64,000 bases of DNA. Source: an uncultured Chloroflexota bacterium (GTDB lineage: Bacteria; Chloroflexota; UBA11872). Location: NCBI GenBank assembly GCA_958296175.1, contig OY282448.1, positions 620,001 through 684,000 of the forward strand, given 5' to 3'. Under the pieces are notes generated by a model. That model was given only the letters and a program-made list of their open reading frames with translations. It was not told the origin of the DNA and searched no databases. Position numbers and translations under genes: made by a program. The first letter of the stretch is position 1; each line of letters begins with the position of its first letter. This document shows, one piece after another, positions 28,313 through 36,819 of the stretch.

Positions 28313-28408
28313 TGGCGGAGGGCGGCGGACTCGAACCGCAACGGCTGTTGGAGCAGCCGACCTGGGATGTCTAAGGTCCCGGACGCGCGCCTGTCGTCTT
28401 CACCCTCC
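28313..28408 (-). tRNA. Unusual 96-nt class II tRNA, 8/4 acceptor/T-stem, anticodon UAG
   Basis: Read on the minus strand, the acceptor stem GGAGGGTG pairs with CGCCCTCC over 8 bp (one G-U). The T stem is only 4 bp (GCGG/CCGC) around the standard loop TTCGAGT. The D stem GACG/CGTC has a loop with GG. The anticodon stem GGGA/TCCC plus a C-A pair holds the loop CTTAGAC, giving anticodon UAG at 28371-28373. A 6-bp variable arm CGGCTG/CAGCCG follows. The discriminator is G and CCA is encoded. Bacterial tRNA-Leu has A at the discriminator, so Leu identity is doubtful; the long arm plus G fits SerRS. 8/4 tRNAs are known as rare allo-tRNAs. It could also be a decayed gene. Confidence 0.72.
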
Positions 28409-28418
28409 GCGTATAGCT

Positions 28419-28461
28419 GACCCCAGGCTTGGTTGTGGCAAGCCTGGGGTCGCTGCTTTTT
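28419..28461 (+). terminator. Strong hairpin with T run, intrinsic-terminator-like on plus strand
   Basis: A perfect 13-bp stem GACCCCAGGCTTG/CAAGCCTGGGGTC with a 7-nt loop is followed six bases later by TTTTT (28457-28461). On the plus strand it would stop transcription from the M20 gene. On the minus strand it sits 10 bp upstream of the tRNA-like gene and may instead be a processing signal. Confidence 0.6.
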
Positions 28462-28742
28462 CCACTCGCGAATCCGCTTGGTCGTGTGGGAGCCACCTAC
28501 GCAAGCCTGCCGGATAGAGCACCCCCTCGAAGAGTGTGACTCTGGCCGGAACAGGAGACACGCTGACTTAGGCGTTTGAGAGTAGCAGACCGACCACCAC
28601 ATTTGGACGTCATCCCAATCGTCCCCCTACATCTTGTAGGCCAAACGCTCGGGTTCCACTCAATCCCGCGTAGTTGCACTTCGCAGCTAGCACTATCGAC
28701 CATGCCCGTAGCCGTGGTCATGCGACGCGGCGTTTCAGTTCG
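28462..28742. other. Non-coding stretch downstream of cimA
   Basis: I find no coding frame, tRNA or repeat in this 280-bp stretch. The base composition is less GC-rich than that of neighbouring genes, and several short frames lack family features. It may be the cimA 3' region or part of an inserted element together with the tRNA-like gene. Confidence 0.4.
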
Positions 28743-30302
28743 CTACACAGGACCCGAGACGAGCAGGGCGTATTCGTAGCTGTCCATCAGGGCGAGCCAG
28801 GAGGCTTCGATGATGTTGGTGGAGCTGCCGACGGTGCCCCATTCGCGTTCGCCGTTGCTGGATTGGATCAGCACGCGCACGCCGGCGCCGGTGGCGGAGC
28901 CCGAGTCGAGGATGCGGACTTTGTAGTCCACCAGCTGGGTGCGGCGCAGTTCGGGGAAGAAGCGGTCGAGCGCCTTGCGCGCGGCCTGGTCCAGCGCGTT
29001 GACGGGGCCGTTGCCTTCGGCGGCGGTGTGGAACATTTCGTCGCCAACGCGGATTTTGGCCATGGCTTCGGACAGCATGTCGCGCCCGCCGCGCGTTTCG
29101 ACCAGCACGAGGAAGTCGACGAACTGGAAGGGGGCGCGGTAATCGCCGCGCCGGCGGCGCAGCAGCAGCTCGAACGAGGCTTCGGCGCCTTCGAACTGGA
29201 AGCCGCGGTCTTCCAAGTCTTTGACGGCGGCCAGCGCGGCGCCGACGTCGGCATCGTCGGCGGCCAGCCCGAGCTGGCGCACGCGGGCGGCGATGGTGCT
29301 GCGGCCGGCCAGTTCGGAGATCAGGATGCGGGGCTCGTTGCCCACCACGCCGGGGTCGACGTGCTGATAGGCGCGGGCGTGTTTGCTCATGCCGCTGCCG
29401 TGGTAGCCGGCCTTGTGCGCGAAGGCGCTGCGGCCCACGTAGGGCATGAACGGGTCGGGCGGCGTGTTGGCCAGCTCGCCGACGTAGCGCGAGAGGTCGG
29501 TGGTCTGGCGCAGCTGCGCCGGGGTGACGCAGGCGCAGCCGAGTTTGAGCTGCAGCGTGGGGATGAGGGTGGTGAGGTTGGCGTTGCCGCAGCGTTCGCC
29601 AAACCCGTTGATGGTGCCTTGCACTTGCCGGGCGCCGGCCGCCACGGCGGCGATGGTGTTGGCGGCGGCCAGGTCGGCGTCGTTGTGGGTGTGCACGCCG
29701 AGCGGCGCGTCCGTCCAGCCGGCGGCGGCGCGGGTGGCGGCGCCAACCTGGTCGGGCAGCGCGCCGCCGTTGGTGTCACAAAGCACGATCCAGTCGGCGC
29801 CGGCCTCGCTGGCGGCTTCCACGCAGGCGCGCGTGTAGGCCGCGTCGTCCTGGAAGCCGTCGTAGAAGTGCTCGGCGTCTACGAGCACTTCGCGCCCGGC
29901 GCGCTTCAGGTGCGCCACGGTGTCGCGAATCATGGCCAGGTTTTCGTCCGTGGTGGTTTCGAGCACCGTCTCGGCCTGAAAGCGCGAGAACTTGGCCACG
30001 ATGGTGACGGCTGGCGTCCGGCAGTCCAGCAAGGCGGCCACCGTGGGGTCGTCGTCCACCCTGCGGCCCTTGTAGCGCGTGGCGCCGAAGGCCGTGATGC
30101 GGGCCTGGCGCCAGGACATTTTGGCCGCGCGCTGGAAAAACTCGCGGTCTTTGGGATTGGAGCCGGGGAAGCCGCCTTCGATGTAGGCCATGCCGTAGGC
30201 GTCCAGCCGTTCGGCGATGCGCAGCTTGTCCTCGGTCGAGAACGAAACGCCTTCGGTCTGCGCGCCGTCGCGCAGCGTGGTGTCGTAAAGCGAGAGGTGC
30301 AT
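28743..30302 (-). CDS. cimA: (R)-citramalate synthase
   Basis: This 519-residue enzyme of the DRE-TIM metallolyase family condenses pyruvate and acetyl-CoA to (R)-citramalate, giving a threonine-independent route to isoleucine. Marks are LYDTTLRDGAQTEG at the N-terminus, the metal-binding HTHNDADLA, the NGFGERCGNANL segment and the SAFAHKAGYHGSG signature. The C-terminal LeuA-type regulatory domain (about 370-519) is present for feedback control. The length and the GAQ variant of the motif separate it from leuA in the same operon, of which it is the last gene. Confidence 0.93.
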   Translation of the reverse strand: MHLSLYDTTLRDGAQTEGVSFSTEDKLRIAERLDAYGMAYIEGGFPGSNPKDREFFQRAAKMSWRQARITAFGATRYKGRRVDDDPTVAALLDCRTPAVTIVAKFSRFQAETVLETTTDENLAMIRDTVAHLKRAGREVLVDAEHFYDGFQDDAAYTRACVEAASEAGADWIVLCDTNGGALPDQVGAATRAAAGWTDAPLGVHTHNDADLAAANTIAAVAAGARQVQGTINGFGERCGNANLTTLIPTLQLKLGCACVTPAQLRQTTDLSRYVGELANTPPDPFMPYVGRSAFAHKAGYHGSGMSKHARAYQHVDPGVVGNEPRILISELAGRSTIAARVRQLGLAADDADVGAALAAVKDLEDRGFQFEGAEASFELLLRRRRGDYRAPFQFVDFLVLVETRGGRDMLSEAMAKIRVGDEMFHTAAEGNGPVNALDQAARKALDRFFPELRRTQLVDYKVRILDSGSATGAGVRVLIQSSNGEREWGTVGSSTNIIEASWLALMDSYEYALLVSGPV

Positions 30303-30389
30303 GGGGGTTCACTCGGGACCCGCGGGCGGGGATGGGTCGGGCGGGTGGAAAGAGACGCGCCGCCCCCGCGGGGCGATGGATGGGGGCTG

Positions 30390-31481
30390 TCAGCCGGCGG
30401 CGGGACCCTCGAGGCGGGCAATGACCGCCGCGGTCATGGACGTGGTGTCCACGAGGCGCGTACCCTCCTCGAAAATGTCGCGGGTTCGGAACCCGTCGTC
30501 GAGCGTCCGTTCGACGGCCGCCTCGATGGCGTCGGCCGCCTGCGGCTGGTCGAACGTGTGGCGAAACAGCATAGCCACGCTGAGGATTGTAGCCAACGGA
30601 TTGGCGATGCCTTGCCCGGCAATGTCGGGGGCGCTGCCGTGCACGGGTTCGTAGAGCGCGCGGCCGTCGTCGCCCAGGCTGGCCGAGGGCAGCATGCCCA
30701 GCGAGCCGGTGAACATGCCGGCTTCGTCGCTGAGGAAGTCGCCGAAGGTGTTTTCGGTCACCACCACGTCCCACTCGGTTGGCCGCGCCACCAGCGCGGC
30801 GGCGAAGGCGTCGGCCAGCATGGAGCGGAACTCGACGTGGGGGTATTCGGCCGCCACCTCGGTTGCCACGCCGCGCCAGAAGCGCCCGGTGACCAGCACG
30901 TTGAACTTGTCGACGGACAGGACGCGGCGGCGGCGGCCGGCGGCCCACTGGAAGGCGCGTCTGACGATGCGTTCGACCTCGCTGCGACGGTAGACCAGAG
31001 TGTCGACCGCGCCGGGTTCGCCGTCGATCTGGCGCATTTCCTTGGGTTGGCCGAAGTACAGGCCGCCGATCAGCTCGCGCAGAATCACCAGGTCGGTGCC
31101 GCGCGCCACCTCGGGGCGCAGCGGCGAGCAGCCCAGTAGGGCGTCGTGCACGCGCACGGGGCGCACGTTGGCGTAAAGCCCCAGACTCTTGCGCAGCCGC
31201 AGGACGCCTTCTTCGGGGGTGGTCTGCACGTAGGGCGAGTCCCAGCGGGGGCCGCCCACTGCGCCTAGCAGCACGGCGTCGGCGTCCAGCGCGTCCTGCA
31301 CGACTTCGTCGGTGCAGGGGACGCCGAACCTGTCGATGCTGGCGCCGCCCAGGGGCCGCTCGGTTTGCACCACGCGCAGCCCAAAGCTGCGGGCGGCGTG
31401 GTCGAGCACCTCGGCGCCGCTGGCAATGACGTCTGGCCCAATGCCGTCGCCGGGGGTGACGACGACGCGCCAGGGATTCAC
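30390..31481 (-). CDS. leuB: 3-isopropylmalate dehydrogenase
   Basis: This 363-residue NAD-dependent decarboxylating dehydrogenase makes 2-ketoisocaproate in leucine synthesis; it may also act on the citramalate-derived 3-methylmalate. It has PGDGIGPDV, LRKSLGLYANVRPV (substrate loop), SVDKFNVL (catalytic Lys) and ENTFGDFLSDEAGM (metal-binding Asp). The start is GTG. It lies between leuD and cimA, 62 bp after leuD. Confidence 0.96.
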   Translation of the reverse strand: MNPWRVVVTPGDGIGPDVIASGAEVLDHAARSFGLRVVQTERPLGGASIDRFGVPCTDEVVQDALDADAVLLGAVGGPRWDSPYVQTTPEEGVLRLRKSLGLYANVRPVRVHDALLGCSPLRPEVARGTDLVILRELIGGLYFGQPKEMRQIDGEPGAVDTLVYRRSEVERIVRRAFQWAAGRRRRVLSVDKFNVLVTGRFWRGVATEVAAEYPHVEFRSMLADAFAAALVARPTEWDVVVTENTFGDFLSDEAGMFTGSLGMLPSASLGDDGRALYEPVHGSAPDIAGQGIANPLATILSVAMLFRHTFDQPQAADAIEAAVERTLDDGFRTRDIFEEGTRLVDTTSMTAAVIARLEGPAAG

Positions 31482-31542
31482 CCGGCGCTCCGGCGGCGCT
31501 GCCCCGGCGGCGCTCCCAGGCGCGGGCCGCAGCGGCCGCGCG

Positions 31543-32157
31543 TCACGGGCGGCGCCAGCCGCGGACGTAGGGCAAGCGCCGGTAGACGGCGTGAATCTCG
31601 TCGTCCGATTCCTGCAGCGCAGTCAGCGCGTCCCAGGCGCCGGTGGTGAAGGCCCGCCGAACGGGTTCCGGCATCTGGCCCTGGTAGGCGGCGCGGCCGG
31701 CCGTGATCGCGCCGCTGGCAATGTCGATGGCGATCACCACGGCCGGGTCTTCCTCGATCAGGCTTTGCAGCGACTCGATTTGCGCGGCGGGCAGGGTCAG
31801 GCAGGGAAGGCCGATGGCCTGGCAGTTGCCGAAGAAGATTTCGGCAAAGCTTTCGCCCACGATGGCGGCGATGCCGCCCCGCAGGAGCGCCTGCGGGGCG
31901 TGTTCGCGGCTGGAGCCGGAGCCGAAGTTGCGGTTGACCACCAGCACGCGGGCACCGGCGAAGCGCGGGTCGTCGAAGGGGTGGCGGCCGCGCAGCTGCG
32001 CGCGGTCGTCCTCGAAGGCGTGCGGCCCCAGGTTCTCGAAGGTGATCTCGCGCAGGTAGCGCGCGGGAATGATGCGGTCGGTGTCGATGTCGTTGCCGCG
32101 CACCGGCACACCGGGGCCTTCCACGCGGGCGATGCGCGCCAATGGCGTCTCGGTCAT
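31543..32157 (-). CDS. leuD: 3-isopropylmalate dehydratase small subunit
   Basis: This 204-residue swivelling-domain subunit of isopropylmalate isomerase has the phrases [27 protein letters not shown] and [11 protein letters not shown]. It works with LeuC, whose stop overlaps its ATG by 4 bp, keeping the two subunits in equal amounts. It also probably hydrates citramalate-derived citraconate in the isoleucine branch. Confidence 0.95.
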   Translation of the reverse strand: MTETPLARIARVEGPGVPVRGNDIDTDRIIPARYLREITFENLGPHAFEDDRAQLRGRHPFDDPRFAGARVLVVNRNFGSGSSREHAPQALLRGGIAAIVGESFAEIFFGNCQAIGLPCLTLPAAQIESLQSLIEEDPAVVIAIDIASGAITAGRAAYQGQMPEPVRRAFTTGAWDALTALQESDDEIHAVYRRLPYVRGWRRP

Positions 32158-33569
32158 GGCGCCCGCACCTGCGCCAGCGCGCGCACGTCGGTCACCTCGC
32201 CGGCGACGGCGGCGGCGGCCACCATGGCCGGGCTCATCAGCAGCGTGCGGCCCAGCGGGCTGCCCTGGCGGCCCTTGAAGTTGCGGTTGCTGGACGAGGC
32301 GCAGACCTGGTCGTCCACCAGCTTGTCGGGGTTCATGGCCAGGCACATGGAGCAGCCGGCGTCGCGCCACTGGAACCCGGCGGCGCGGAAGACGTCGTCC
32401 AGGCCTTCCGCCTCCGCCTGCGCTTTGACGCGCTGGGAGCCGGGCACCGCCAGGGCGGTTACGTGCGCGGGAACGCGGCGGCCGTCGGCAACGCGCGCCG
32501 CCTCGCGCAGGTCGGACATGCGGCCGTTGGTGCAGGAGCCCACGAAGGCCACGTCGATGGGCGTGCCGGCGATGGGCGCGCCGGGCGCCAGCCGCATGTG
32601 CGCCAGCGCCTCTTCCACGGAGTGCCGGTCCGGGCCCTCCAGCTCGTCGGGCGAAGGGATGCGCGCGTCCACGCCGGTGACCTGGCCGGGATTGATGCCC
32701 CAGGTGACCATGGGCGGGACCGCGGCGCCGTCGATCTGCACGTGGTCGTCGTAGGCCGCGTCGGCGTCCGAGGCCACCGAGTCCCACCACTGCCGCGCCG
32801 CCTGGAACTCCGCGCCTGCGGGCGCGTATTCGCGGCCTTCGACGTAGGCGTAGGTGGTTGCGTCGGGGTTGACGTAGCCGACGCGCGCGCCGCCTTCGAT
32901 GGACATGTTGCACACCGTCATGCGCTCGTCCATGGACATGGCCTCGAAGACTTCGCCGGCGTATTCGTAGGCGAAGCCCACGCCGCCCTGCACGCCCAGG
33001 CGGCCGATGATGGCCAGGATCACGTCTTTGGCGTAGACCCCGGGCGCCAGCGCGCCGCTGACCTCGATGCGGCGGCAGCGCGGCTTGGCCGCGGCCATGG
33101 TCTGGGTGGCCAGCACGTCGCGCACCTGGGAGGTGCCGATGCCGAAGGCGATGGCGCCAAACGCGCCGTGCGTGCTGGTGTGGCTGTCGCCGCAGGCGAT
33201 GGTCATGCCGGGCTGGGTCAAGCCCAGCTCCGGGCCGATCACGTGCACGATGCCCTGGCGGCCTGTGGCGCGGTCGAACAGCGGGATGCCGGCACTGGCC
33301 GCGTTCTGCTCGATGGCCGCGAACATCTGCTCGGCCATCGCGTCCACGTAGGGCCGCAGCGCGCCGTCGGTGGGGATGATGTGATCCACGGTGGCAAAGG
33401 TGCGGTCGGGGTAGCGCACGCCCAGGCCGCGCTCGGCCAGCATCTGGAAGGCCTGCGGGCTGGTCACCTCGTGCACCAGGTGCAGGCCGATGAAGAGTTG
33501 CGTCTGCCCGTTGGGCAGCTCGCGCACCGCGTGCGCGTCCCAGACTTTGTCGAGGAGCGTGTGTCCCAT
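32154..33569 (-). CDS. leuC: 3-isopropylmalate dehydratase large subunit
   Basis: This 471-residue aconitase-family subunit carries the [4Fe-4S] cluster. The cysteine ligands lie in VGSCTNGR and GCSMCLAMN. The start [20 protein letters not shown] and [13 protein letters not shown] are typical. It lies 6 bp after leuA and overlaps leuD. Confidence 0.96.
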   Translation of the reverse strand: MGHTLLDKVWDAHAVRELPNGQTQLFIGLHLVHEVTSPQAFQMLAERGLGVRYPDRTFATVDHIIPTDGALRPYVDAMAEQMFAAIEQNAASAGIPLFDRATGRQGIVHVIGPELGLTQPGMTIACGDSHTSTHGAFGAIAFGIGTSQVRDVLATQTMAAAKPRCRRIEVSGALAPGVYAKDVILAIIGRLGVQGGVGFAYEYAGEVFEAMSMDERMTVCNMSIEGGARVGYVNPDATTYAYVEGREYAPAGAEFQAARQWWDSVASDADAAYDDHVQIDGAAVPPMVTWGINPGQVTGVDARIPSPDELEGPDRHSVEEALAHMRLAPGAPIAGTPIDVAFVGSCTNGRMSDLREAARVADGRRVPAHVTALAVPGSQRVKAQAEAEGLDDVFRAAGFQWRDAGCSMCLAMNPDKLVDDQVCASSSNRNFKGRQGSPLGRTLLMSPAMVAAAAVAGEVTDVRALAQVRAP

Positions 33570-33575
33570 GGCTGC

Positions 33576-35153
33576 TCAGACTCCCGGCACGCCGGCGGCT
33601 TCGACCACGGCGTGCGCTTCGACCGGCGTGCCCCAGTCCTTGCCCAGGCCGGCCAGCAGGCGGTTCAGCGCGTTGACGTAGGCCTGGGCGCTTGCGACCA
33701 GGATATCGGTGTCGGCGCCGTGGCCGCTGAAGACCTTGGCGTCGCTCTCGATGCGGATAGTGACTTCGCCGATGGCGTCCACGCCTTCCGTCACCGAGGT
33801 GACGGAGAACTCGATCAGGCGGTTGCGCACGCGCACCAGGCGGTTGATCGCCTTGTAGATGGCATCGACGGGCCCTGTGCCGATGGCGGCGTCGAAGTGC
33901 TCGGCGCCGTCGTCCGAGCGCAGGCGCACGGTGGCGGTTGGCATGGCGCCGGTGCCCGTGCTGACCTGCACGTGCAGCAGCTCGAAGGTCTGGTGGAAGG
34001 CGCGGTGCTGCTCGTTCTGGACGATGGCTTCCAGGTCGCGGTCGGTGATGGTCTTCTTGCGGTCGGCAATTTCCTTGAACGCGCGGAAGGCGTTGCGGAA
34101 CTCCGCGTCGGCCAGCGCGTAGCCCAGGCGCTCCAGCTTGTCGCGGAAGGCGTGGCGGCCCGAGGTCTTGCCCAGCACGATGCTGCTGTCGTCCACCCCA
34201 ATGTCCGAGGGCGCCATGATTTCGAAGGTGGTGCGCTCCTTGAGCATGCCGTCCTGGTGCAGGCCCGAGGAGTGGGCGAAGGCGTTGGCGCCGATGACGG
34301 CCTTGTTGGGCGGCACGACCATGCCCATGTAATTGGCCACCATGCGGCTGGAGCGCGCGAGTTCGGCGGTCTGGACGCGCGTCGGCGCCTGGTAATAGTC
34401 GCTGCGGGTGCGCAGGGCCATCACGATTTCTTCCAGCGCCGCGTTGCCGGCGCGTTCGCCCACGCCGTTGACCGTGCACTCCACCTGCGCGGCGCCTTCG
34501 GCCACCGCGGCCAGCGAGTTGGCCACGGCTTGGCCCAGGTCGTCGTGGCAGTGCACGGAGAGCACCGCGTTCTCGATGCCCGGCGTGCGCTGCGCAATAT
34601 GGCGCACCATGCGCGCGAACTCCGGCGGCTGCGCGTAGCCCACGGTGTCGGGAAAGTTCACCACCGAGGCGCCGGCCTGGATGGCCGCGCCGAAGACGTC
34701 GCTGACGAAATCCAGGTCGGAGCGCGTGGCGTCCATGGCCGAGAACTCGATGTGGTCGGTGTACTGGCGGGCATGGCCAACGGCCTCGCGCGTGATGTCG
34801 ATCACGGCCTCGCGCCGTTCGCGCAGCTGGTGCCGCAGGTGGATATCGCTGGTGGAGATCACAATGTGCAGCAGCGGGCGCTCGGCGTGCTTCAGGGCCT
34901 GCCAGGTGGCGTCGATCTGTTCGCGGCGAAAGCCGCTCAGGGCGGCGATTTCCACGCCGCGCAGCTCGCGCGCCAGCAGGTCCACGGCCCGAAAGTCGCC
35001 GGGCGAGGTGAACGGAAAGCCGGCCTCGATGACGTCGACGCGCAACCGCGCCAGCTGGCGGCCGATCTCCAGCTTTTCGTCAATCGTCAGCGCGCCGCCG
35101 GCGGCTTGCTCGCCGTCGCGCAGCGTGGTGTCAAAGATGCGTACGTGCCGCAT
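33576..35153 (-). CDS. leuA: 2-isopropylmalate synthase
   Basis: This 525-residue enzyme commits carbon to leucine by joining 2-ketoisovalerate and acetyl-CoA. It has DTTLRDGEQAAGG, the metal site SVHCHDDLGQAVAN, NGVGERAGNAALEE and SGLHQDGMLKE, plus a C-terminal regulatory domain (about 390-525) for leucine feedback. GAAGGAAG lies before the ATG. The 150-bp leader between ilvC and leuA contains a small frame and hairpins. Confidence 0.96.
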   Translation of the reverse strand: MRHVRIFDTTLRDGEQAAGGALTIDEKLEIGRQLARLRVDVIEAGFPFTSPGDFRAVDLLARELRGVEIAALSGFRREQIDATWQALKHAERPLLHIVISTSDIHLRHQLRERREAVIDITREAVGHARQYTDHIEFSAMDATRSDLDFVSDVFGAAIQAGASVVNFPDTVGYAQPPEFARMVRHIAQRTPGIENAVLSVHCHDDLGQAVANSLAAVAEGAAQVECTVNGVGERAGNAALEEIVMALRTRSDYYQAPTRVQTAELARSSRMVANYMGMVVPPNKAVIGANAFAHSSGLHQDGMLKERTTFEIMAPSDIGVDDSSIVLGKTSGRHAFRDKLERLGYALADAEFRNAFRAFKEIADRKKTITDRDLEAIVQNEQHRAFHQTFELLHVQVSTGTGAMPTATVRLRSDDGAEHFDAAIGTGPVDAIYKAINRLVRVRNRLIEFSVTSVTEGVDAIGEVTIRIESDAKVFSGHGADTDILVASAQAYVNALNRLLAGLGKDWGTPVEAHAVVEAAGVPGV

Positions 35154-35181
35154 GGCGACAACTTCCTTCGCGAGATGCTGG

Positions 35182-35239
35182 GCGGTCGCGGGGGGCGACC
35201 GCGGATAACCCGGGGAATCCCCTCCGTTAGCAGGAGGGG
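35182..35239 (-). promoter_or_regulatory. Hairpins in the leuA leader (possible attenuator)
   Basis: Read on the minus strand, CCCCTCC/GGAGGGG encloses the stop codon of the small leader frame in its loop. A second stem GCGGTCGC/GCGACCGC (35182-35202, 5-nt loop) lies closer to leuA. A GGGGATTCCCC dyad between them allows alternative pairing. No T run follows, so any control may act on translation or through Rho. Confidence 0.4.
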
Positions 35240-35307
35240 CCGGGAAGCGCGAGGCGCACGAGCAGCCGTGCGTCGCGCCGGCGCTGGTCGTTGTCTGGGA
35301 TGTTCAC
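35227..35307 (-). CDS. Candidate 26-residue leader peptide upstream of leuA
   Basis: The frame starts with GTG overlapping the ilvC stop as GTGA and ends in TAA. Its product begins [16 protein letters not shown] and ends LALPGPSC. It has four Leu codons in its second half, its stop lies inside a hairpin loop, and leuA follows after a gap of 73 bp. These are features of attenuation leader peptides, but the Leu codons are not consecutive. It could be a chance frame. Confidence 0.35.
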   Translation of the reverse strand: MNIPDNDQRRRDARLLVRLALPGPSC

Positions 35308-36314
35308 TCGCGTGTCTTGGGAAGCCAGTCCATCATGCCGCGCAGATCGCGGCCCACGACCTCGACGGGATGGATGAGGTCTTTGTTCCGCAGAGCATTG
35401 TACACCGGCCGGCCGGCCTGGTTCTCCAGAATCCACTGGCGGGCGAACTCGCCGTTTTGCACGTCGCGCAGGATGCCGCGCATGGCCTCGCGCGCCGCGT
35501 CGTCGATCACGCGCGGGCCGGAGACCAGGTCCCCGTATTCCGCAGTGTCGCTGATGGAGTGGCGCATGTAGCTGATGCCGCCCTGGTAGATGAGATCGAC
35601 GATCAGCTTCAGTTCGTGCAGGCACTCGAAGTAGGCCAGGCGCGGGTCGTAGCCGGCCTCGACCAGGGTTTCGAAGCCGGCTTTGATCAGGGCCGAGGCG
35701 CCGCCGCAGAGCACGGCCTGCTCGCCGAAGAGGTCGGTTTCGGTCTCGTCCTTGAACGTGGTCTCGATCAGGCCGGCCTTGGCGCAGCCGATGCCTTTGG
35801 CGTAGGACAAGGCGGTCTGGCGCGCGCGCCCGGTGGCGTCCTGGTGCACCGCAATCAGCGCCGGCGTGCCCACGCCGTCCACGAACAGGTCGCGCAGGAT
35901 GTGGCCGGGGCCTTTGGGCGCCACCATCGCCACGTCCACGTGCGGCGGCGGCGTGATCTGCCCGTAGTGGATGTTGAAGCCGTGGGCGAAGAGCAGCATG
36001 TGGCCGGGGCGCAGGTTCGGCTCGATCTGGTCGGCGTAGACCTGCGGCTGGTCCTGGTCGGGCAGGGCCATCATCACCGCGTCGGCGGCGGCCGCGGCCT
36101 CGTCCACGTCCAGCACCAGCAGGTCTTCGGCTTCGGCGCGGGCGCGCGAGGCGCTGGCCGGGCGCAGCCCCACCACCACGTCGGCGTTGGAGTCGCGCAG
36201 GTTGAGCGCATGGGCGTGGCCCTGGCTGCCGTAGCCCAGGACGGCCACGCGCTTGCCCTGCAGCTCGTCGGTGGGAATGTCGGCCTCGTACAGCACTTTG
36301 CTATCCACGCGCAC
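35304..36314 (-). CDS. ilvC: Ketol-acid reductoisomerase (class I)
   Basis: This NADPH enzyme of about 336 residues isomerises and reduces acetolactate or acetohydroxybutyrate. It has [20 protein letters not shown], the VAPKGPGH signature, [10 protein letters not shown] and the knotted C-terminal domain with YECLHELK-like [16 protein letters not shown] at 36314 or 36308 are both possible; both overlap the ilvN stop. Confidence 0.96.
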   Translation of the reverse strand: MRVDSKVLYEADIPTDELQGKRVAVLGYGSQGHAHALNLRDSNADVVVGLRPASASRARAEAEDLLVLDVDEAAAAADAVMMALPDQDQPQVYADQIEPNLRPGHMLLFAHGFNIHYGQITPPPHVDVAMVAPKGPGHILRDLFVDGVGTPALIAVHQDATGRARQTALSYAKGIGCAKAGLIETTFKDETETDLFGEQAVLCGGASALIKAGFETLVEAGYDPRLAYFECLHELKLIVDLIYQGGISYMRHSISDTAEYGDLVSGPRVIDDAAREAMRGILRDVQNGEFARQWILENQAGRPVYNALRNKDLIHPVEVVGRDLRGMMDWLPKTRE

Positions 36315-36819
36315 GTCCGTTCCGTGAGGCGGCGCCGTCGCGCGCCATGGCAACCACGCCGGTGCGGGAGATTTCCTCGATCTGGTATTCGGAGATCACG
36401 TCCAGAAACCGGTCGATCTTGGCCTGGCCGCCCGTCATCTGGACGATCATGGACGTCTTGCTCACGTCCACGATTTCGCCACGGAAGATGTCGGTCACCT
36501 CGGCCAGGCCTGGGCGCTCGCCGGCGCTGACCCGCACCTTGATCATGGCCAGCTCGCGCGCCACGGCCGCGCCGGTGGTCAGGTTGCGCACCGACACCAC
36601 CTCGACCAGCTTGTAGAGCTGCTTTTCGCACTGTTTGACGTCGGCCGCGGAGCCCTCCACGGCGATGGTCATGCGCGAGTAGCCCGGCTCTTCGGAGTGG
36701 CCAACCGCCAGGCTGGCGATGTTGAACCCGCGGCGGCGGAACAGGCTGGCCACGCGCGACAGGACGCCCGGATGGTCGGCCACCATGGTGACCAGCGTGT
36801 GCACCTGGGGCGCGCTCAC
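36301..36819 (-). CDS. ilvN: Acetolactate synthase small (regulatory) subunit
   Basis: This 172-residue subunit has an N-terminal ACT domain ([30 protein letters not shown]) that binds valine for feedback inhibition, and a C-terminal ALS_ss domain ([29 protein letters not shown]). The GTG start overlaps the ilvB stop by 4 bp. Confidence 0.96.
   Translation of the reverse strand: MSAPQVHTLVTMVADHPGVLSRVASLFRRRGFNIASLAVGHSEEPGYSRMTIAVEGSAADVKQCEKQLYKLVEVVSVRNLTTGAAVARELAMIKVRVSAGERPGLAEVTDIFRGEIVDVSKTSMIVQMTGGQAKIDRFLDVISEYQIEEISRTGVVAMARDGAASRNGRARG

Noticed and set aside
28313-28408. Selenocysteine tRNA (selC)
   Set aside because: Length, G73 and variable arm fit, but the anticodon is UAG instead of UCA, the amino-acid branch has 12 and not 13 bp, and the D stem is 4 bp.
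28497-28580. Second tRNA-like T-arm (TTCGAGG loop) on the minus strand
   Set aside because: The adjoining bases do not give an acceptor stem, a CCA end or an anticodon arm.
28313-28627. tmRNA (ssrA) ending at the tRNA-like 3' end
   Set aside because: No resume codon, tag frame or matching 5' acceptor strand at 28620-28627; a complete 96-nt cloverleaf with its own 5' acceptor strand explains the sequence better.
28674-31139. Long open frame (821 codons) opposite cimA and leuB
   Set aside because: Antisense shadow of recognised genes; composition is His/Gly/Val-rich without family features.
32142-36530. Very long open frame (1462 codons) opposite the leu/ilv genes
   Set aside because: It is antisense to five well-recognised enzymes and results from GC-biased codon use.
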